64,000 bases of DNA. Source: Bacteroidota bacterium (lineage in GTDB: Bacteria > Bacteroidota > Bacteroidia > Chitinophagales > Chitinophagaceae). The notes beneath the pieces are model-generated. The model made no database searches. It had not been told where the DNA came from and was given only the letters and a program-made list of their open reading frames with translations. Below are positions 1 to 9,307 of this stretch, in pieces (the first letter of the stretch is position 1; each line of letters opens with the position of its first letter). Location of the stretch: positions 124,001 to 188,000 of the forward strand of contig JAFEAE010000024.1 of NCBI GenBank assembly GCA_018266575.1. The letters run 5' to 3'. Made by a program: the position numbers and the translations under genes.

Positions 1-2
1 CC

Positions 3-2180
3 ACCGTTAACGACACTGTATATGTAGTTACCGGTGGAACCAAGGCTTATGGAACTCCGGTATATTCCTCTAATGTTAAAGGCGGCCATGCGATGATCGG
101 AAATACAATACTTGCTTCAGCATCATATAGCGACAATAACAACAGTTCTTCAAGCACAAGTACTATAATGAATTATTTCAATGTTGCTTCGAACGGTGCA
201 ACAAGTATTTATGGTAATGACAATTCAGATATGGAATATGTGAATATTGACAATGGCGCTACATCCGGAATTTATAATTCATCGTCGGCAGACTTATCAT
301 TGCCGTCAGGAACAAACACTATTAAATTCGCACGTTTATACTGGGGGGGACATTTAAGCAGCAGTGATTTCAGCAGTTCAAATCTTACTACAGTAAAAAT
401 TAAAAACGGAACCGGTAACTATGGCTCAGTAACCATCCCGGCAACACAGGTAAATGTAATATCGCAGACCAACGGTAGTGGCAATACATATTATTTATAC
501 CAATCTTATGCTGATATTACAAACTTTGTTCAATCACACGGACAAGGCACTTACACCCTTGCTAATATTCCGGCTTCCACTGGTAAATACAGCAATAGTG
601 AAGGCGGGGCTTATGGAGGATGGACAATTGTGATTGCTTACGAAAATACAAGCATCGCATCATATTATAGTATCCGTATTTATGATGCATTTTTATTAGT
701 TGCGCAGAATTCATCTGCACAAACAGTTACCTTGAGCAACCTGAATGCACCTAATAATACACTCACGGCATCAGATGCATATTTGTCAACTTTTGCATGG
801 GAAGGCGATGCCAACCTTGCAGCATCAAGTTCAAATAATGCCGGTGATTATTTACAGATCAATGGGCACACCTATAGCGATGCGATAAACCCTGCGACAA
901 ATATGTGGAACGGAACAATTTCTAATAACGGAAGTTTTGTAACATCTACAAACCCGAATTATAAAAACCAGATGGGTATTGATATCGATCAGATCAATGT
1001 GGGGGCTAACTATGGCATTACTCCAAATACAACCTCTGTAACCGTGACTTTTGGTACAGAAGCCGACCAATACTATCCAAGCGTTTTCGCCTTCAGCATT
1101 AAGATGAAAGATCCATTGGTAACAATCAACAAAACAGTTACAGGAAGCAAATCTCCTGTTACAAGCTTGTTCGCGAATGAAACGCTCACTTATGTTATAT
1201 CCGGACAAAATACCGGTTCAGGTGATTTAGCAGGTGCATATATTACAGACACCTTGCCAAGTGATGTAACGTATGTTCCGGGTACAATTAAAGTTTATTC
1301 CTATCCATCGGGAACACCGGTAGCTATGACCGATGTTGCCGGAGATGACCAGGCATTTATCTCTACCACCCCATCCGGCAGACAAGTACTTACATTCTAT
1401 GTTGGTACGGGAGCAACAAGAAGTGGTGGTGGTGTACTTGCAGGAGCAACGAGCGACCAGTATAAAGTACAATTCCAGGCAACAACACCTTCAACAGTTA
1501 ATGCATTGACCACAGTTTCAAACACAGCTTATATTACCGGCACAGGTTCGCAATCCGGTAATTTATCAACAACAATTACAAACCAGTCGACAGCAATTAT
1601 CAGCCCGATAAATTCACTGCCGATCAAGATCAGCTCTTTCACTGTAACAAAAGAAGGTGATGATGCTATTATTAAATGGACAACCGTAACCGAAAAAGAT
1701 AACGATCATATGGATGCACAAAGAAGTTCGGACGGAATTAATTTTGAAACAGTAGGCAGTGTAACAGGAAACGGAACAACTACATTAACGCACAATTACC
1801 AGGTTACTGATCCGATAGCAGGTTTATCAGGAATATTATATTATCGCATTAAAGATATAGATATCGATGGAACCGCATCATACAGCACTATCATCGCATT
1901 GCGATTAGACGGATCTTCATTATCAACCAGTTTCTCAGTATATCCGAACCCGTTTGTATCAAACATCAAATTGAACATCAGCAGCACAAAAGAAACCAAT
2001 GCAACAGTTAATATTATGAACATTGCAGGACAGCGTTTATCAGGTATGGCAACAAAACTTCAGAATGGATCAAATGTATTGGTATTGCAAAATTTAAGTT
2101 CACTACAGCCAGGGATTTATGTTATTGAATTAATAACTGAAGATGGTGACAAATACTATCAGAAAGTTGTGAAACAATAA
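3..2180 (+). CDS. Secreted DUF11-domain protein with T9SS sorting domain (5' partial)
   Basis: The reading frame is open to the left edge of the window, so the true start lies upstream; about 725 residues are visible. The N-terminal part is rich in Ser, Thr, Asn and Gly, as in exported Bacteroidota adhesin-like proteins. Positions about 1104-1600 match a DUF11-type repeat, with phrases such as ITDTLPSDVTYVPGTIKV typical of these Ig-like surface modules. The last 85 residues form a type IX secretion C-terminal target domain, with SVYPNPF near its start and GIYVIEL near the end, followed by the usual basic tail. The protein is therefore probably exported by the T9SS and anchored to or released from the cell surface. 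Ligand and precise function cannot be read from the sequence. A terminator follows directly. Confidence 0.85.
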   Translation, partial: TVNDTVYVVTGGTKAYGTPVYSSNVKGGHAMIGNTILASASYSDNNNSSSSTSTIMNYFNVASNGATSIYGNDNSDMEYVNIDNGATSGIYNSSSADLSLPSGTNTIKFARLYWGGHLSSSDFSSSNLTTVKIKNGTGNYGSVTIPATQVNVISQTNGSGNTYYLYQSYADITNFVQSHGQGTYTLANIPASTGKYSNSEGGAYGGWTIVIAYENTSIASYYSIRIYDAFLLVAQNSSAQTVTLSNLNAPNNTLTASDAYLSTFAWEGDANLAASSSNNAGDYLQINGHTYSDAINPATNMWNGTISNNGSFVTSTNPNYKNQMGIDIDQINVGANYGITPNTTSVTVTFGTEADQYYPSVFAFSIKMKDPLVTINKTVTGSKSPVTSLFANETLTYVISGQNTGSGDLAGAYITDTLPSDVTYVPGTIKVYSYPSGTPVAMTDVAGDDQAFISTTPSGRQVLTFYVGTGATRSGGGVLAGATSDQYKVQFQATTPSTVNALTTVSNTAYITGTGSQSGNLSTTITNQSTAIISPINSLPIKISSFTVTKEGDDAIIKWTTVTEKDNDHMDAQRSSDGINFETVGSVTGNGTTTLTHNYQVTDPIAGLSGILYYRIKDIDIDGTASYSTIIALRLDGSSLSTSFSVYPNPFVSNIKLNISSTKETNATVNIMNIAGQRLSGMATKLQNGSNVLVLQNLSSLQPGIYVIELITEDGDKYYQKVVKQ

Positions 2181-2205
2181 CCAGCAACGGTACAAACAAC
2201 CTTAA

Positions 2206-2234
2206 CAAAAAGCCTCTCGAAAGAGAGGCTTTTT
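2206..2234 (+). terminator. Rho-independent terminator after the DUF11/T9SS gene
   Basis: A perfect 8-bp stem (AGCCTCTC and GAGAGGCT, loop GAAA) lies 26 bases after the stop codon, preceded by an A-run and followed by a T-run. Confidence 0.9.
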
Positions 2235-2408
2235 AAATTAAGAATTAAGAATTGATAATTTATAATTCTAAGTTTATAAGCTCTACTATAATTTGCTCAC
2301 TGCTTCACAATTCCTCTCACTTTTTTATCCGCTCAAAAAAATATTTTTCTCTAAGACCTCAAATCCTTTAAATTTATTCTTTCATTCATCAACCCTCAAA
2401 TTGTACTA

Positions 2409-4157
2409 ATGGGAGACTTGCAGATCAAGAAACAATCAAAAACTTACGATGCTGTTATTGTTGGTTCAGGCGCTGGTGGCGGAATGGCCGCTTATGTGTT
2501 AGCAAATGCCGGGCTTAAAGTTTGCCTTCTCGAAGCCGGCCCGATGTTCGATCCTAAAACAGATTCCAATCAATTAAAAAATCCCTGGGAATCTCCTCGT
2601 CGCGGGGCAAGCACAAAATTTCGCCCTTTCGGTGATTTTGATGGCTGCTACTGGGGATGGGAAATAGATGGTGAGCCCTATACGCATGTTGGCGATACAA
2701 AATGGGAATGGTGGCGTGCCCGCATGCTTGGTGGCAGAACGAACCACTGGGGAAGAATTTCATTGCGTTTCGGGCCAAAAGATTTCAAAAGAAAAAGTAT
2801 TGATGGATTGGGTGATGACTGGCCGATCGGTTATGATGATGTAAAACCATATTATGACAAGATAGATAAAATGCTCGGCGTGTTTGGCACTAACGAAGGA
2901 TTACCTAACGATCCGGATGGGTTTTTTCTCCCTCCGCCAAAACCAAGGTTGCATGAACTTTTTATCAAAAAGGCAGGAAATAGTATAGGCATACCCGTTA
3001 TACCATCCAGGCTTTCTATTTTAACCAAGCCAATTCCTTTGCCCGGTGGCGGAGACAGAAATTGCATCTTTTGCGGGCAATGCGGGCGGAGCTGTAAATT
3101 TTATGGAGATTTTTCTTCGTCATCCGTTTTGGTTCTACCTGCAGTAAGAACCGGCAATGTTGACCTGGTGACAAATGCTATGGCGAGAGAAGTGCTTACA
3201 AATAATGAAGGGCTTGCAACCGGGGTTTCTTATGTAAGCAAAGATGATATGCAAGAATACCAGGTAAGCGGAAGAACCGTAGTGCTCGCTGCAAGTGCGT
3301 GCGAAAGCGCCAGGTTATTATTAAATTCTAAATCAGCAAGGCACCCGAACGGATTAGCAAATAGCAGCGATGCAGTTGGAAGATATTTGCACGATTCCAC
3401 CGGGGCAGATATGGGTGGCATTATTCCTGAACTTGTTGACAGGAAAAGATATAATGAAGATGGCGTTGGTGGCATGCATGTGTACACACCTTGGTGGCTC
3501 GATAATAAAAAATTGGATTTTCCCCGCGGCTATCATATAGAATATGGCGGTGGGTTTGGAATGCCTGTATATGGCTTTAACTGGGGAGTGGAAGAAATAA
3601 ACGGAAGATTCCAGGTGAAAGGAAAACAGAAACAGCCTGGAGGATATGGCATTTCTCTAAAAGAAGATTATCGCTATTTCTTCGGTGCGCATGTTGGCAT
3701 GGCCGGCCGTGGTGAAGCGATTGCCATGAAAGATAATCGCTGTGACATAGACCCCAGCGTAGTTGATAAATATGGCATACCTGTGTTGCGCTTCGATACA
3801 AAACATTCTGAATACGAGATCAAACAGGCAAAGCACATGAAGGAAACTTTTGCGGAAATCCTTCATGCAATGGGTGCAGCCATTACCTGGGGCGGCGATG
3901 ATAATGAAAAAAACAATTGGGGCTTGCATAATCCGGGAAATATTATTCACGAAGCAGGAACAGTGAGAATGGGCAATGACCCTAAAACATCCCCACTGAA
4001 CAAATACAGCCAGGCACATGATTGCAAAAATGTTTTTTGTGTTGACGGTGGCCCGTTTGTTTCGCAGGCTGATAAAAACATTACATGGACTATCCTTGCA
4101 TTGTCTATGCGCACAAGTGAATACATTGTTGATGAAATGAAGAAAAGGAACATTTGA
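2409..4157 (+). CDS. GMC family FAD-dependent oxidoreductase with Cys cluster
   Basis: This is a glucose-methanol-choline family dehydrogenase of 582 residues, probably oxidising a sugar or other alcohol. The N-terminal dinucleotide fold carries VGSGAGGGMAA at residues 18-28 and LLEAGP near 40-45. The C-terminal GMC domain carries the active-site His near residue 514 (IIHEAGTVRMG) and Asn near 557 (ADKNITW). Residues 219-229 contain four cysteines spaced C-x2-C-x2-C-x3-C, compatible with an iron-sulfur cluster as known in FAD-dependent glucose dehydrogenase catalytic subunits. There is no signal peptide of its own. The next gene encodes the matching small subunit, which has a Tat-type signal; in this enzyme class the small subunit carries the complex out of the cytoplasm. 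The substrate is unknown. Confidence 0.88.
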   Translation: MGDLQIKKQSKTYDAVIVGSGAGGGMAAYVLANAGLKVCLLEAGPMFDPKTDSNQLKNPWESPRRGASTKFRPFGDFDGCYWGWEIDGEPYTHVGDTKWEWWRARMLGGRTNHWGRISLRFGPKDFKRKSIDGLGDDWPIGYDDVKPYYDKIDKMLGVFGTNEGLPNDPDGFFLPPPKPRLHELFIKKAGNSIGIPVIPSRLSILTKPIPLPGGGDRNCIFCGQCGRSCKFYGDFSSSSVLVLPAVRTGNVDLVTNAMAREVLTNNEGLATGVSYVSKDDMQEYQVSGRTVVLAASACESARLLLNSKSARHPNGLANSSDAVGRYLHDSTGADMGGIIPELVDRKRYNEDGVGGMHVYTPWWLDNKKLDFPRGYHIEYGGGFGMPVYGFNWGVEEINGRFQVKGKQKQPGGYGISLKEDYRYFFGAHVGMAGRGEAIAMKDNRCDIDPSVVDKYGIPVLRFDTKHSEYEIKQAKHMKETFAEILHAMGAAITWGGDDNEKNNWGLHNPGNIIHEAGTVRMGNDPKTSPLNKYSQAHDCKNVFCVDGGPFVSQADKNITWTILALSMRTSEYIVDEMKKRNI

Positions 4158-4215
4158 TTAATTAATAATTGGCAATTAAGAATTCAGCTAACGTTAATGG
4201 CTATACGAAATTCGG

Positions 4216-4259
4216 CGCTGAATAGAATATCAACTGTACAAGAGTGCGACGCAAGGATG
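4216..4259 (-). repeat. Interspersed 44-bp GTTGCGTCGCAC element, copy A
   Basis: This copy lies in the 256-bp gap between the GMC gene and its small-subunit gene. Read on the minus strand it gives CATCCTTGCGTCGCACTC, then TTGTACAG and the trailing ATTCTATTCAGCG. The rest of the gap is low-complexity A-rich sequence plus an AATCGTACATCGTA-type word. Five further copies lie at 15923, 29521, 31444, 37475 and 43408. Confidence 0.85.
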
Positions 4260-4413
4260 TGGAAGAGCGGACAAATGCCGGATACCAAAAAAGAAAAACT
4301 AAAGAAGAAAAGATTAAAAACTAAAAAAGAAATTAAAAACTGAAAACTGTGGACTGATGACTGAAAACTATATTTCAGAAATCGTACATCGTACTTCGTA
4401 AATCGTAAATTTT

Positions 4414-5136
4414 ATGGACAGACGTAAATCGATAAAAACATTACTGATAGGTGGCGTTGCAACAAGCGTACTGGTAGATGCATGTGCCCCCGGCGATAAA
4501 AAAGCAGAAGAACAAAAAACGGCGGCAGGCGCAGACGCAACTAAAACAGATAGCATCACGCGAATGAAGGAAGAGCAGGAATACATGAAGAAACTGAACG
4601 CCGAGCCGACATTTTTTAATGCACACGAAATGGCAACGATCACACTGCTTGGAGATATCATCATTCCTAAAGATGATATCAGCGGAAGTGCAAGCGATGC
4701 TAAAGTGCCTGAGTTTATTGAGTTCATCGTGAAAGATATGCCGGAACACCAAACTCCCATGCGTGGCGGTTTACGCTGGCTGGACATGGAATCGTTCAAA
4801 CGTTTTGATAAGGTATTTACAGACCTTAACCATGACCAGCAAATACAAATAGTGGAGGATATTGCGTATCCTGAAATAGAATATAAGGAGAATGGTAAAA
4901 CAGTGAAACGCGGAAAGGTAAAACCCGGCATGCAACCTGGTGTTGCGTTTTTCAGCCTGATGCGTGACTTGACTGCTACAGGATTTTACACAACTGAAAT
5001 AGGTTTTAAAGATGTCGGCTACAAAGGCAATATGCCTAATCAATGGAATGGCGTGCCTGCAGATGTATTGAAACAATACAATATGGCTTACACAGAAAAA
5101 GAGTTGAAAGAATGTGTAAGTTTTGATAAAGCCTAA
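4414..5136 (+). CDS. Gluconate 2-dehydrogenase subunit 3 family protein
   Basis: This 240-residue protein is the small (gamma-type) subunit partner of the upstream GMC dehydrogenase. The N-terminus begins MDRRKSIKTLLIGG, a twin-arginine-type signal with a short hydrophobic stretch, and ends in VDACAPG, a plausible lipobox with Cys near residue 25. A low-complexity Lys/Glu/Ala linker follows. The body, with FFNAHEMATITLLGDIIIP and the FMSLMRDLT-like region FFSLMRDLTATGFYTT, matches the gluconate 2-dehydrogenase subunit 3 family. The gene follows the GMC gene in the same direction after a 256-bp gap filled by repeat sequence. The inferred role is export and membrane attachment of the flavoprotein in the periplasm. 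Confidence 0.85.
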   Translation: MDRRKSIKTLLIGGVATSVLVDACAPGDKKAEEQKTAAGADATKTDSITRMKEEQEYMKKLNAEPTFFNAHEMATITLLGDIIIPKDDISGSASDAKVPEFIEFIVKDMPEHQTPMRGGLRWLDMESFKRFDKVFTDLNHDQQIQIVEDIAYPEIEYKENGKTVKRGKVKPGMQPGVAFFSLMRDLTATGFYTTEIGFKDVGYKGNMPNQWNGVPADVLKQYNMAYTEKELKECVSFDKA

Positions 5137-5168
5137 CTGTCGGTCGAAATACGTCGAATTACGACTGA

Positions 5169-5423
5169 TTAATTCTCAATCATCATTGAGTAATAGCCTT
5201 CTTCGCTTAACACAAAACTGTTAGGTACAAAAGCAAGCAGTGATTTATTAATCATAGCTGCTGCTTCCATTAAGTAAGCTTTGCCGATCTCGGGAGTGCG
5301 TACTGCAAATTTCCAGCTCTGCACTTTTAAATGAGCAATCTTGCTTTCCTGGGTGACCTGGTTTTCTAATTGCATAAACTGTTTGGCAAGCTTATGCTGC
5401 GTGTTCTGGGTATAGGGTTTCAT
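5169..5423 (-). CDS. Hypothetical protein (84 aa)
   Basis: A short convergent ORF with no family I recognise. It is a soluble, mixed alpha/beta-looking protein without signal peptide or membrane segment, ending LSEEGYYSMMIEN. It uses an ATG start, and its amino-acid composition is like that of a normal gene rather than of a shadow frame. It ends only 32 bases from the preceding gene's stop, which is converging on it. No neighbour gives a functional clue. It may be lineage-specific; I am moderately sure it is translated. Confidence 0.6.
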   Translation of the reverse strand: MKPYTQNTQHKLAKQFMQLENQVTQESKIAHLKVQSWKFAVRTPEIGKAYLMEAAAMINKSLLAFVPNSFVLSEEGYYSMMIEN

Positions 5424-5619
5424 AAAGAACGAATATTGGATTTAACAAAACGGACAGAACACTAACGTAGGGCAAATACAGAAATTGTATTTTTTGGTAA
5501 AGAGTTATTAACTAATCGTAACTCATTATGTGCTAATCAGCAGAAAAACAACGGGTATCGTTTTTTGTCCACAGATTCTGCTAATTCTGATTTTTAAATC
5601 TTTTGGAAATCAAATGGTA

Positions 5620-5649
5620 TTGCAAGGCTTTTTGAAAAGTGTATTTTTG
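5620..5649 (+). promoter_or_regulatory. Bacteroidota-type promoter for clpS
   Basis: TTG at 5620-5622 is separated by 19 bases from TATTTTTG at 5642-5649, an exact TAnnTTTG -7 element. The clpS ATG is 14 bases downstream, so the leader would be very short. Confidence 0.6.
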
Positions 5650-5663
5650 TAAAAAATTCATTA

Positions 5664-5975
5664 ATGCAAACAATGCTTCACAATCCACACCCTGTTGAAT
5701 TAAATGAGGTTGAAACAGGTACCTTAACAAACACGGAAAGCCCCTGCAACCTGATCGTGTGGAATGATGAAGTGAATACATTTGAATGGGTAATTGAAAC
5801 ATTAATGGAAGTTTGCGGGCATTCTGCTGAACAAGCCGAACAATGTGCAATGATCATTCACACACAAGGGAAATATGCCGTTAAGAATGGATCGTATGAT
5901 GATTTAAAACCGTTGTGTGATGAAATAACCGATCGTGGTATCGGCGCAACCATTGAAGTGACCTCTTCTTATTGA
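5664..5975 (+). CDS. clpS: ATP-dependent Clp protease adaptor ClpS
   Basis: ClpS (103 residues) binds proteins with destabilising N-terminal residues and hands them to the ClpA or ClpC chaperone for degradation by ClpP in the cytoplasm. The family core is clear: LIVWNDEVNTFEWV (the N-D-x-x-N-T hydrophobic-pocket segment), then HSAEQAEQCAMIIHTQGK, with the A-x-x-C-A and I-H-x-x-G-K signature. The roughly 25-residue N-terminal extension is the usual flexible arm. The next gene in the same direction is aat, which attaches Leu or Phe to N-termini, so the two genes form an N-degron pair. A promoter match lies directly upstream. Confidence 0.93.
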   Translation: MQTMLHNPHPVELNEVETGTLTNTESPCNLIVWNDEVNTFEWVIETLMEVCGHSAEQAEQCAMIIHTQGKYAVKNGSYDDLKPLCDEITDRGIGATIEVTSSY

Positions 5976-6078
5976 TTTTATTTCTTACAATAATTTTTCT
6001 TACAACTCTTTCGTTCAATCATTGTGATGAAGATATTCATCACTCACGATTCACTATTGAGAATTCACCATTCGCCAC

Positions 6079-6732
6079 ATGCCATTATTTGCTCTAGAAA
6101 AAGAACTCATCTTCCCTCCTGTTCATTTAGCTGAACCGGATGGGCTACTTGCTGTTGGTGGAGACTTGTCTAAAGAACGCTTACTGCTTGCCTATAAAAA
6201 CGGGATTTTTCCCTGGTATGAAGGGCAACATATTTTGTGGTGGAGCCCCGATCCGCGTTTTGTTTTATTTCCGGATGAATTGAAAGTGAGCAAAAGCATG
6301 AAACAACTGATCAAAAAAAATGAATTTGAATTCACGGTCAATAAAGCATTCAGCGAAGTGATCAGCAATTGCAAAACGATTGCACGCCGCGGACAGGAAA
6401 GCACATGGATAACTGATGAGGTAAAGGCAGCATATATAAATTTGCACAAAGTCAGTTATGCACACAGTGCAGAAGTATGGATGAATAATGACCTGGTTGG
6501 CGGTTTATATGGCATCAGGTTGGGAAAAGTTTTTTTCGGAGAAAGCATGTTTAGCAAGGTCAGTAATGCAAGCAAATATGCGTTCATCAAATATGTTCAG
6601 CAATTACAATCAGAAAATGTTTCACTGATCGATTGCCAGGTATATACCGAACATCTCGAAAGTTTAGGCGCGAAAATGATAAGCCGGGAGAAGTTTGTGG
6701 GAATGTTGAAGATGATGACAGTTGATAGTTGA
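6079..6732 (+). CDS. aat: Leucyl/phenylalanyl-tRNA--protein transferase
   Basis: Aat transfers Leu or Phe from aminoacyl-tRNA to proteins with N-terminal Arg or Lys, making them ClpS substrates. The 217-residue length and the motifs FPPVHLAEPDGLLAVGGDLS, FPWYEG, WWSPDPR and ESMFSKVSNASK are diagnostic of the family. The gene starts 103 bases after clpS in the same direction; the gap contains low-complexity words (TTCACCATTCGCC type). Co-location with clpS supports a linked role in N-degron proteolysis. The start at 6079 (MPLFALEKELIFPP) fits family N-termini. Confidence 0.95.
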   Translation: MPLFALEKELIFPPVHLAEPDGLLAVGGDLSKERLLLAYKNGIFPWYEGQHILWWSPDPRFVLFPDELKVSKSMKQLIKKNEFEFTVNKAFSEVISNCKTIARRGQESTWITDEVKAAYINLHKVSYAHSAEVWMNNDLVGGLYGIRLGKVFFGESMFSKVSNASKYAFIKYVQQLQSENVSLIDCQVYTEHLESLGAKMISREKFVGMLKMMTVDS

Positions 6733-6838
6733 CAGATGACAGGCATAAAATCAAATGTGTAAAATAATTTTGAATATAAATTTTATCAGCTACTTACATG
6801 CAAAGACTGGCAACTGACAACTGTCATCTGCCAACTTC
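6733..6838. repeat. Low-complexity intergenic words (CAACTGACAACTGTCATC type)
   Basis: The gap between aat and the convergent lipoprotein gene contains GTTGATAGTTGACAGATGAC on the left and CAACTGACAACTGTCATC on the right. These are near-inverted copies of one word and can pair into a hairpin. The same word family occurs at 22155-22185 and, in diverged form, inside valS. Confidence 0.6.
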
Positions 6839-7330
6839 TCACTTCTGGTACGTCGCCACCGCATAATGTTTCAGCGTGGTAATTTTTAATTGATTGCCGT
6901 CAACATGCACTAATTTATATTCCCTGAATTTATTTTCATTATCCATAAAGCCGATAATGCAGGAATATTTTGCATCCCCTTTTTTGATCACCGGTTTTGG
7001 TATTGTGCCGAAGTTGGGGAGTTTTAGGGTATCCTCCCCTGTTAGTTCTTCAAACTGCATTTTTATGAGGTAATGAAATGTTACCGGCGTTTCATACAAC
7101 TTCACTGAAAAATACCAATCGTTGATAGGGTTGTCTGTTTTTTCCCTGAATTGGTCAACGGGTTCTTTAGCTACTTCTTTTCTGAATTCCGGAATATCAT
7201 TTGTAGGATTGAGAACAACAGGTTTGTTGCCTGATGAATCTGTTGCAGAAGTATTTGAATTTCCTGACTGGCACGAGATCAAAGCCATTACGAGATAAAA
7301 AGCAAAAGAGGCCGACACGATTTTTTTCAT
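6839..7330 (-). CDS. Putative lipoprotein, hypothetical
   Basis: This is a 163-residue exported lipoprotein of unknown function. The start at 7330 gives MKKIVSASFAFYLVMALISC, a signal peptide with lipobox LISC; a longer in-frame extension upstream overlaps the next gene and lacks signal character, so it was not used. A Ser/Asn/Thr-rich linker follows. The C-terminal half has alternating hydrophobic residues (WYFSVKLYETPVTFHYLIKM) suggesting a beta-rich fold. It lies downstream of the exonuclease/GIY-YIG gene on the same strand, 37 bases away, so the two could be co-transcribed. I do not recognise a family. Confidence 0.75.
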   Translation of the reverse strand: MKKIVSASFAFYLVMALISCQSGNSNTSATDSSGNKPVVLNPTNDIPEFRKEVAKEPVDQFREKTDNPINDWYFSVKLYETPVTFHYLIKMQFEELTGEDTLKLPNFGTIPKPVIKKGDAKYSCIIGFMDNENKFREYKLVHVDGNQLKITTLKHYAVATYQK

Positions 7331-7367
7331 AAACTGGTTTTCAATTTGTGGTATGCAAAGAAACGAC

Positions 7368-8750
7368 TTATTGAAGAAGATGTTGCAGGCTGATTTTTTT
7401 TGAAGGCCATTTTTCTGCATGCTGGTAAATAAGCCCACGCATATAATCGTTTTCCGGATATGCAGTAATATAATTTTTAAATTCTGCAGGCTCTGTTATT
7501 ACTGCATCAGACGGAAGATAACCCATTCCATAAAATTTCCCTCTTTCTACAAGTATGCAACTTTGTTCGTAAGCATTTCTTCCATTATCTATCAATGTAA
7601 ATGAAGGCAGTTCTTTTTTTAATGATGCGATCGCTTGTTCCACACGTTCATTATATGCAGCAGCATCTTCGTCCTGCTCACATGCACCGTTACAATATTT
7701 TTCTTTAATGCCATTACATTTATCATCGCCGGTTTGAATGAAACAAAGCTTCGGGCACAGGTTAAATGTATGTACCAGCTTACGCAACAAATTCTGTCCC
7801 TCGATCATTAACGAAAAAGTATATAACGGTTCCAAATGCTTTTTTCTTTTTTCAATAGCTAAACGCAGGTATCCATTACGGTCTAAAAAAGCGTACAAGC
7901 CATAAACATGTTCAAACCGTTTCAGGCTCCGGTTGTATTGCGGCCATAATCTTTTTATCTCGATACATTCTAATAAAAATGCCATCAGCTCCGTACCACA
8001 TAATTGATGAGAAATTGAATAGATATTCCGCAAAAACTCTTGTTTCTGCCGGTTTGGTTTGTTATTGGAAAAATGGCTGCACACCCGTTTTTTGATGTTT
8101 TTTGCTTTGCCTACATAGATCACTTTTCCTTTCTGATCATGAAAATAATAAACACCGGGAACCATCGGCAATTGTTCAACCTGTTCTGCAGGAAGGTTTG
8201 CAGGAAGATACTGTTCATTATTCCTGCCTTTGAGCATTTGCTCAATGTGATTATTCGCATCATTCGCCCTTATTTTTTCAAACAGTTCTGCAGTGGCTAA
8301 GACATCACCGCCTGCACGGTGGCGGTTGGAAACATCAATCCCTAATTCACGGCACAGATTGCCCAGGCTGTAACTTGGCAAGCCAGGGAAAACTTTTCTT
8401 CCCAAGCGAACAGTGCAAAGTTTTTTTGAATTGAGGTCAAACCCGGCGTTTTTTAACTGGTGTTTTAAAAAGGAATAGTCAAAATTTACATTGTGGGCCA
8501 CGAAAACAGCTTCTTTCAGCAGGTCATAAATTTCAGCAGCAACATCCTCGAATAACGGGGCATTGGCAACCATTTCATCGTTTATGCCGGTTAATGATTG
8601 CACATATCTCGGAATGCTCATAACAGGATTAATGAGGGTTTCAAAAAATTTCACCTGTTCGTTGCCGTTATGCAACACAATAGCCACTTCAGTAATTGCG
8701 TTATTTGAAGCATAGCCACCTGTTGTTTCTATATCGACTATCGCAAACAT
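7368..8750 (-). CDS. DnaQ-like 3'-5' exonuclease fused to GIY-YIG nuclease domain
   Basis: This 460-residue protein joins two nuclease modules. Residues 1-165 form a DEDDh exonuclease: FAIVDIETTGG (Asp6, Glu8), HNVNFDYSFL, and the RHRAGGDVLAT C-terminal motif. From about residue 195 a GIY-YIG domain follows: PGVYYFHDQKGKVIYVGKAK and a later TELMAFLLECIEIKRL segment, as in UvrC and Cho. The arrangement is known in bacteria, annotated as DNA polymerase III epsilon-like or Cho-like, and suggests a role in DNA repair or processing in the cytoplasm. I chose ATG at 8750 because the exonuclease motif starts immediately; an upstream extension to 8813 adds non-conserved residues. The C-terminal part (about 330-460) has Cys residues in CNGIKEKYCNGAC. 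Confidence 0.87.
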   Translation of the reverse strand: MFAIVDIETTGGYASNNAITEVAIVLHNGNEQVKFFETLINPVMSIPRYVQSLTGINDEMVANAPLFEDVAAEIYDLLKEAVFVAHNVNFDYSFLKHQLKNAGFDLNSKKLCTVRLGRKVFPGLPSYSLGNLCRELGIDVSNRHRAGGDVLATAELFEKIRANDANNHIEQMLKGRNNEQYLPANLPAEQVEQLPMVPGVYYFHDQKGKVIYVGKAKNIKKRVCSHFSNNKPNRQKQEFLRNIYSISHQLCGTELMAFLLECIEIKRLWPQYNRSLKRFEHVYGLYAFLDRNGYLRLAIEKRKKHLEPLYTFSLMIEGQNLLRKLVHTFNLCPKLCFIQTGDDKCNGIKEKYCNGACEQDEDAAAYNERVEQAIASLKKELPSFTLIDNGRNAYEQSCILVERGKFYGMGYLPSDAVITEPAEFKNYITAYPENDYMRGLIYQHAEKWPSKKISLQHLLQ

Positions 8751-8916
8751 CAAACTGTTTTGTATTAGCCTATAAAGATAAATAGAATTGGCGGCAAGAT
8801 CCGGATCATCCAATAGTTTGTACCCTACCGTTTAAGCAACCATCCGTAAACCCCTTCTGAAAGCGAGTGTATGCAGGCATTATCCTGCCATCTGTTAACC
8901 TTTAAAATTCAAGCCC

Positions 8917-9030
8917 ATGAAAAAAATGGACTCTCTTAATGCAGGGGAAAGCACAGCTTTAGCCGCTATTACAGCTATTCTGTACTTCTGCGCCATTCTG
9001 CTTTTCGCTTACGTATTCACCTTGTCTTAA
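8917..9030 (+). CDS. Small 37-aa single-pass membrane peptide 1
   Basis: A short ATG-to-TAA frame in the gap upstream of valS. The peptide begins MKKMDSLNAGESTALAAI and then has one hydrophobic segment to its end. A clean terminator follows 26 bases after the stop, which makes this an independent short transcription unit. A second frame at 9308 has exactly the same length, the same MKK start, a GE dipeptide at the same region, a TM segment and its own terminator, so the two look like paralogues. Function is unknown; size and layout resemble small accessory subunits of membrane complexes, but that is only an analogy. Confidence 0.6.
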   Translation: MKKMDSLNAGESTALAAITAILYFCAILLFAYVFTLS

Positions 9031-9055
9031 GGGCTTTAAACCACACAATTTTTTT

Positions 9056-9082
9056 AACTCCGGCATAGTCCGGAGTTTTTTA
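9056..9082 (+). terminator. Rho-independent terminator after small peptide 1
   Basis: A perfect 8-bp stem (AACTCCGG and CCGGAGTT, loop CATAGT) followed by a T-run. Confidence 0.88.
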
Positions 9083-9307
9083 TTTTTGTGGTTTTTAACA
9101 AAAAAGCCTCTTGGAATTTTGCATTAATTAAAAGCATGTATTATATTTGAAGTGGATATAAAAGATAAAAAACACTCCTTATCTTTTGACTGGCACTCCC
9201 TCCAAATCGTAGAAGAAACCCATTGATCGTTGATTGTTTAGTAATTCCCCCTTTGAAAATTAAAAATTTTCAGTAATCAACTATGGTTTCACCTTTTAAT
9301 TTTTAGT

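Noticed and set aside
4368..4931. 187-residue minus-strand ORF opposite the dehydrogenase small-subunit gene
   Set aside because: It is antisense to a clear family gene, has a Ser/Cys/Ile-biased composition typical of a shadow frame and no recognisable motif.
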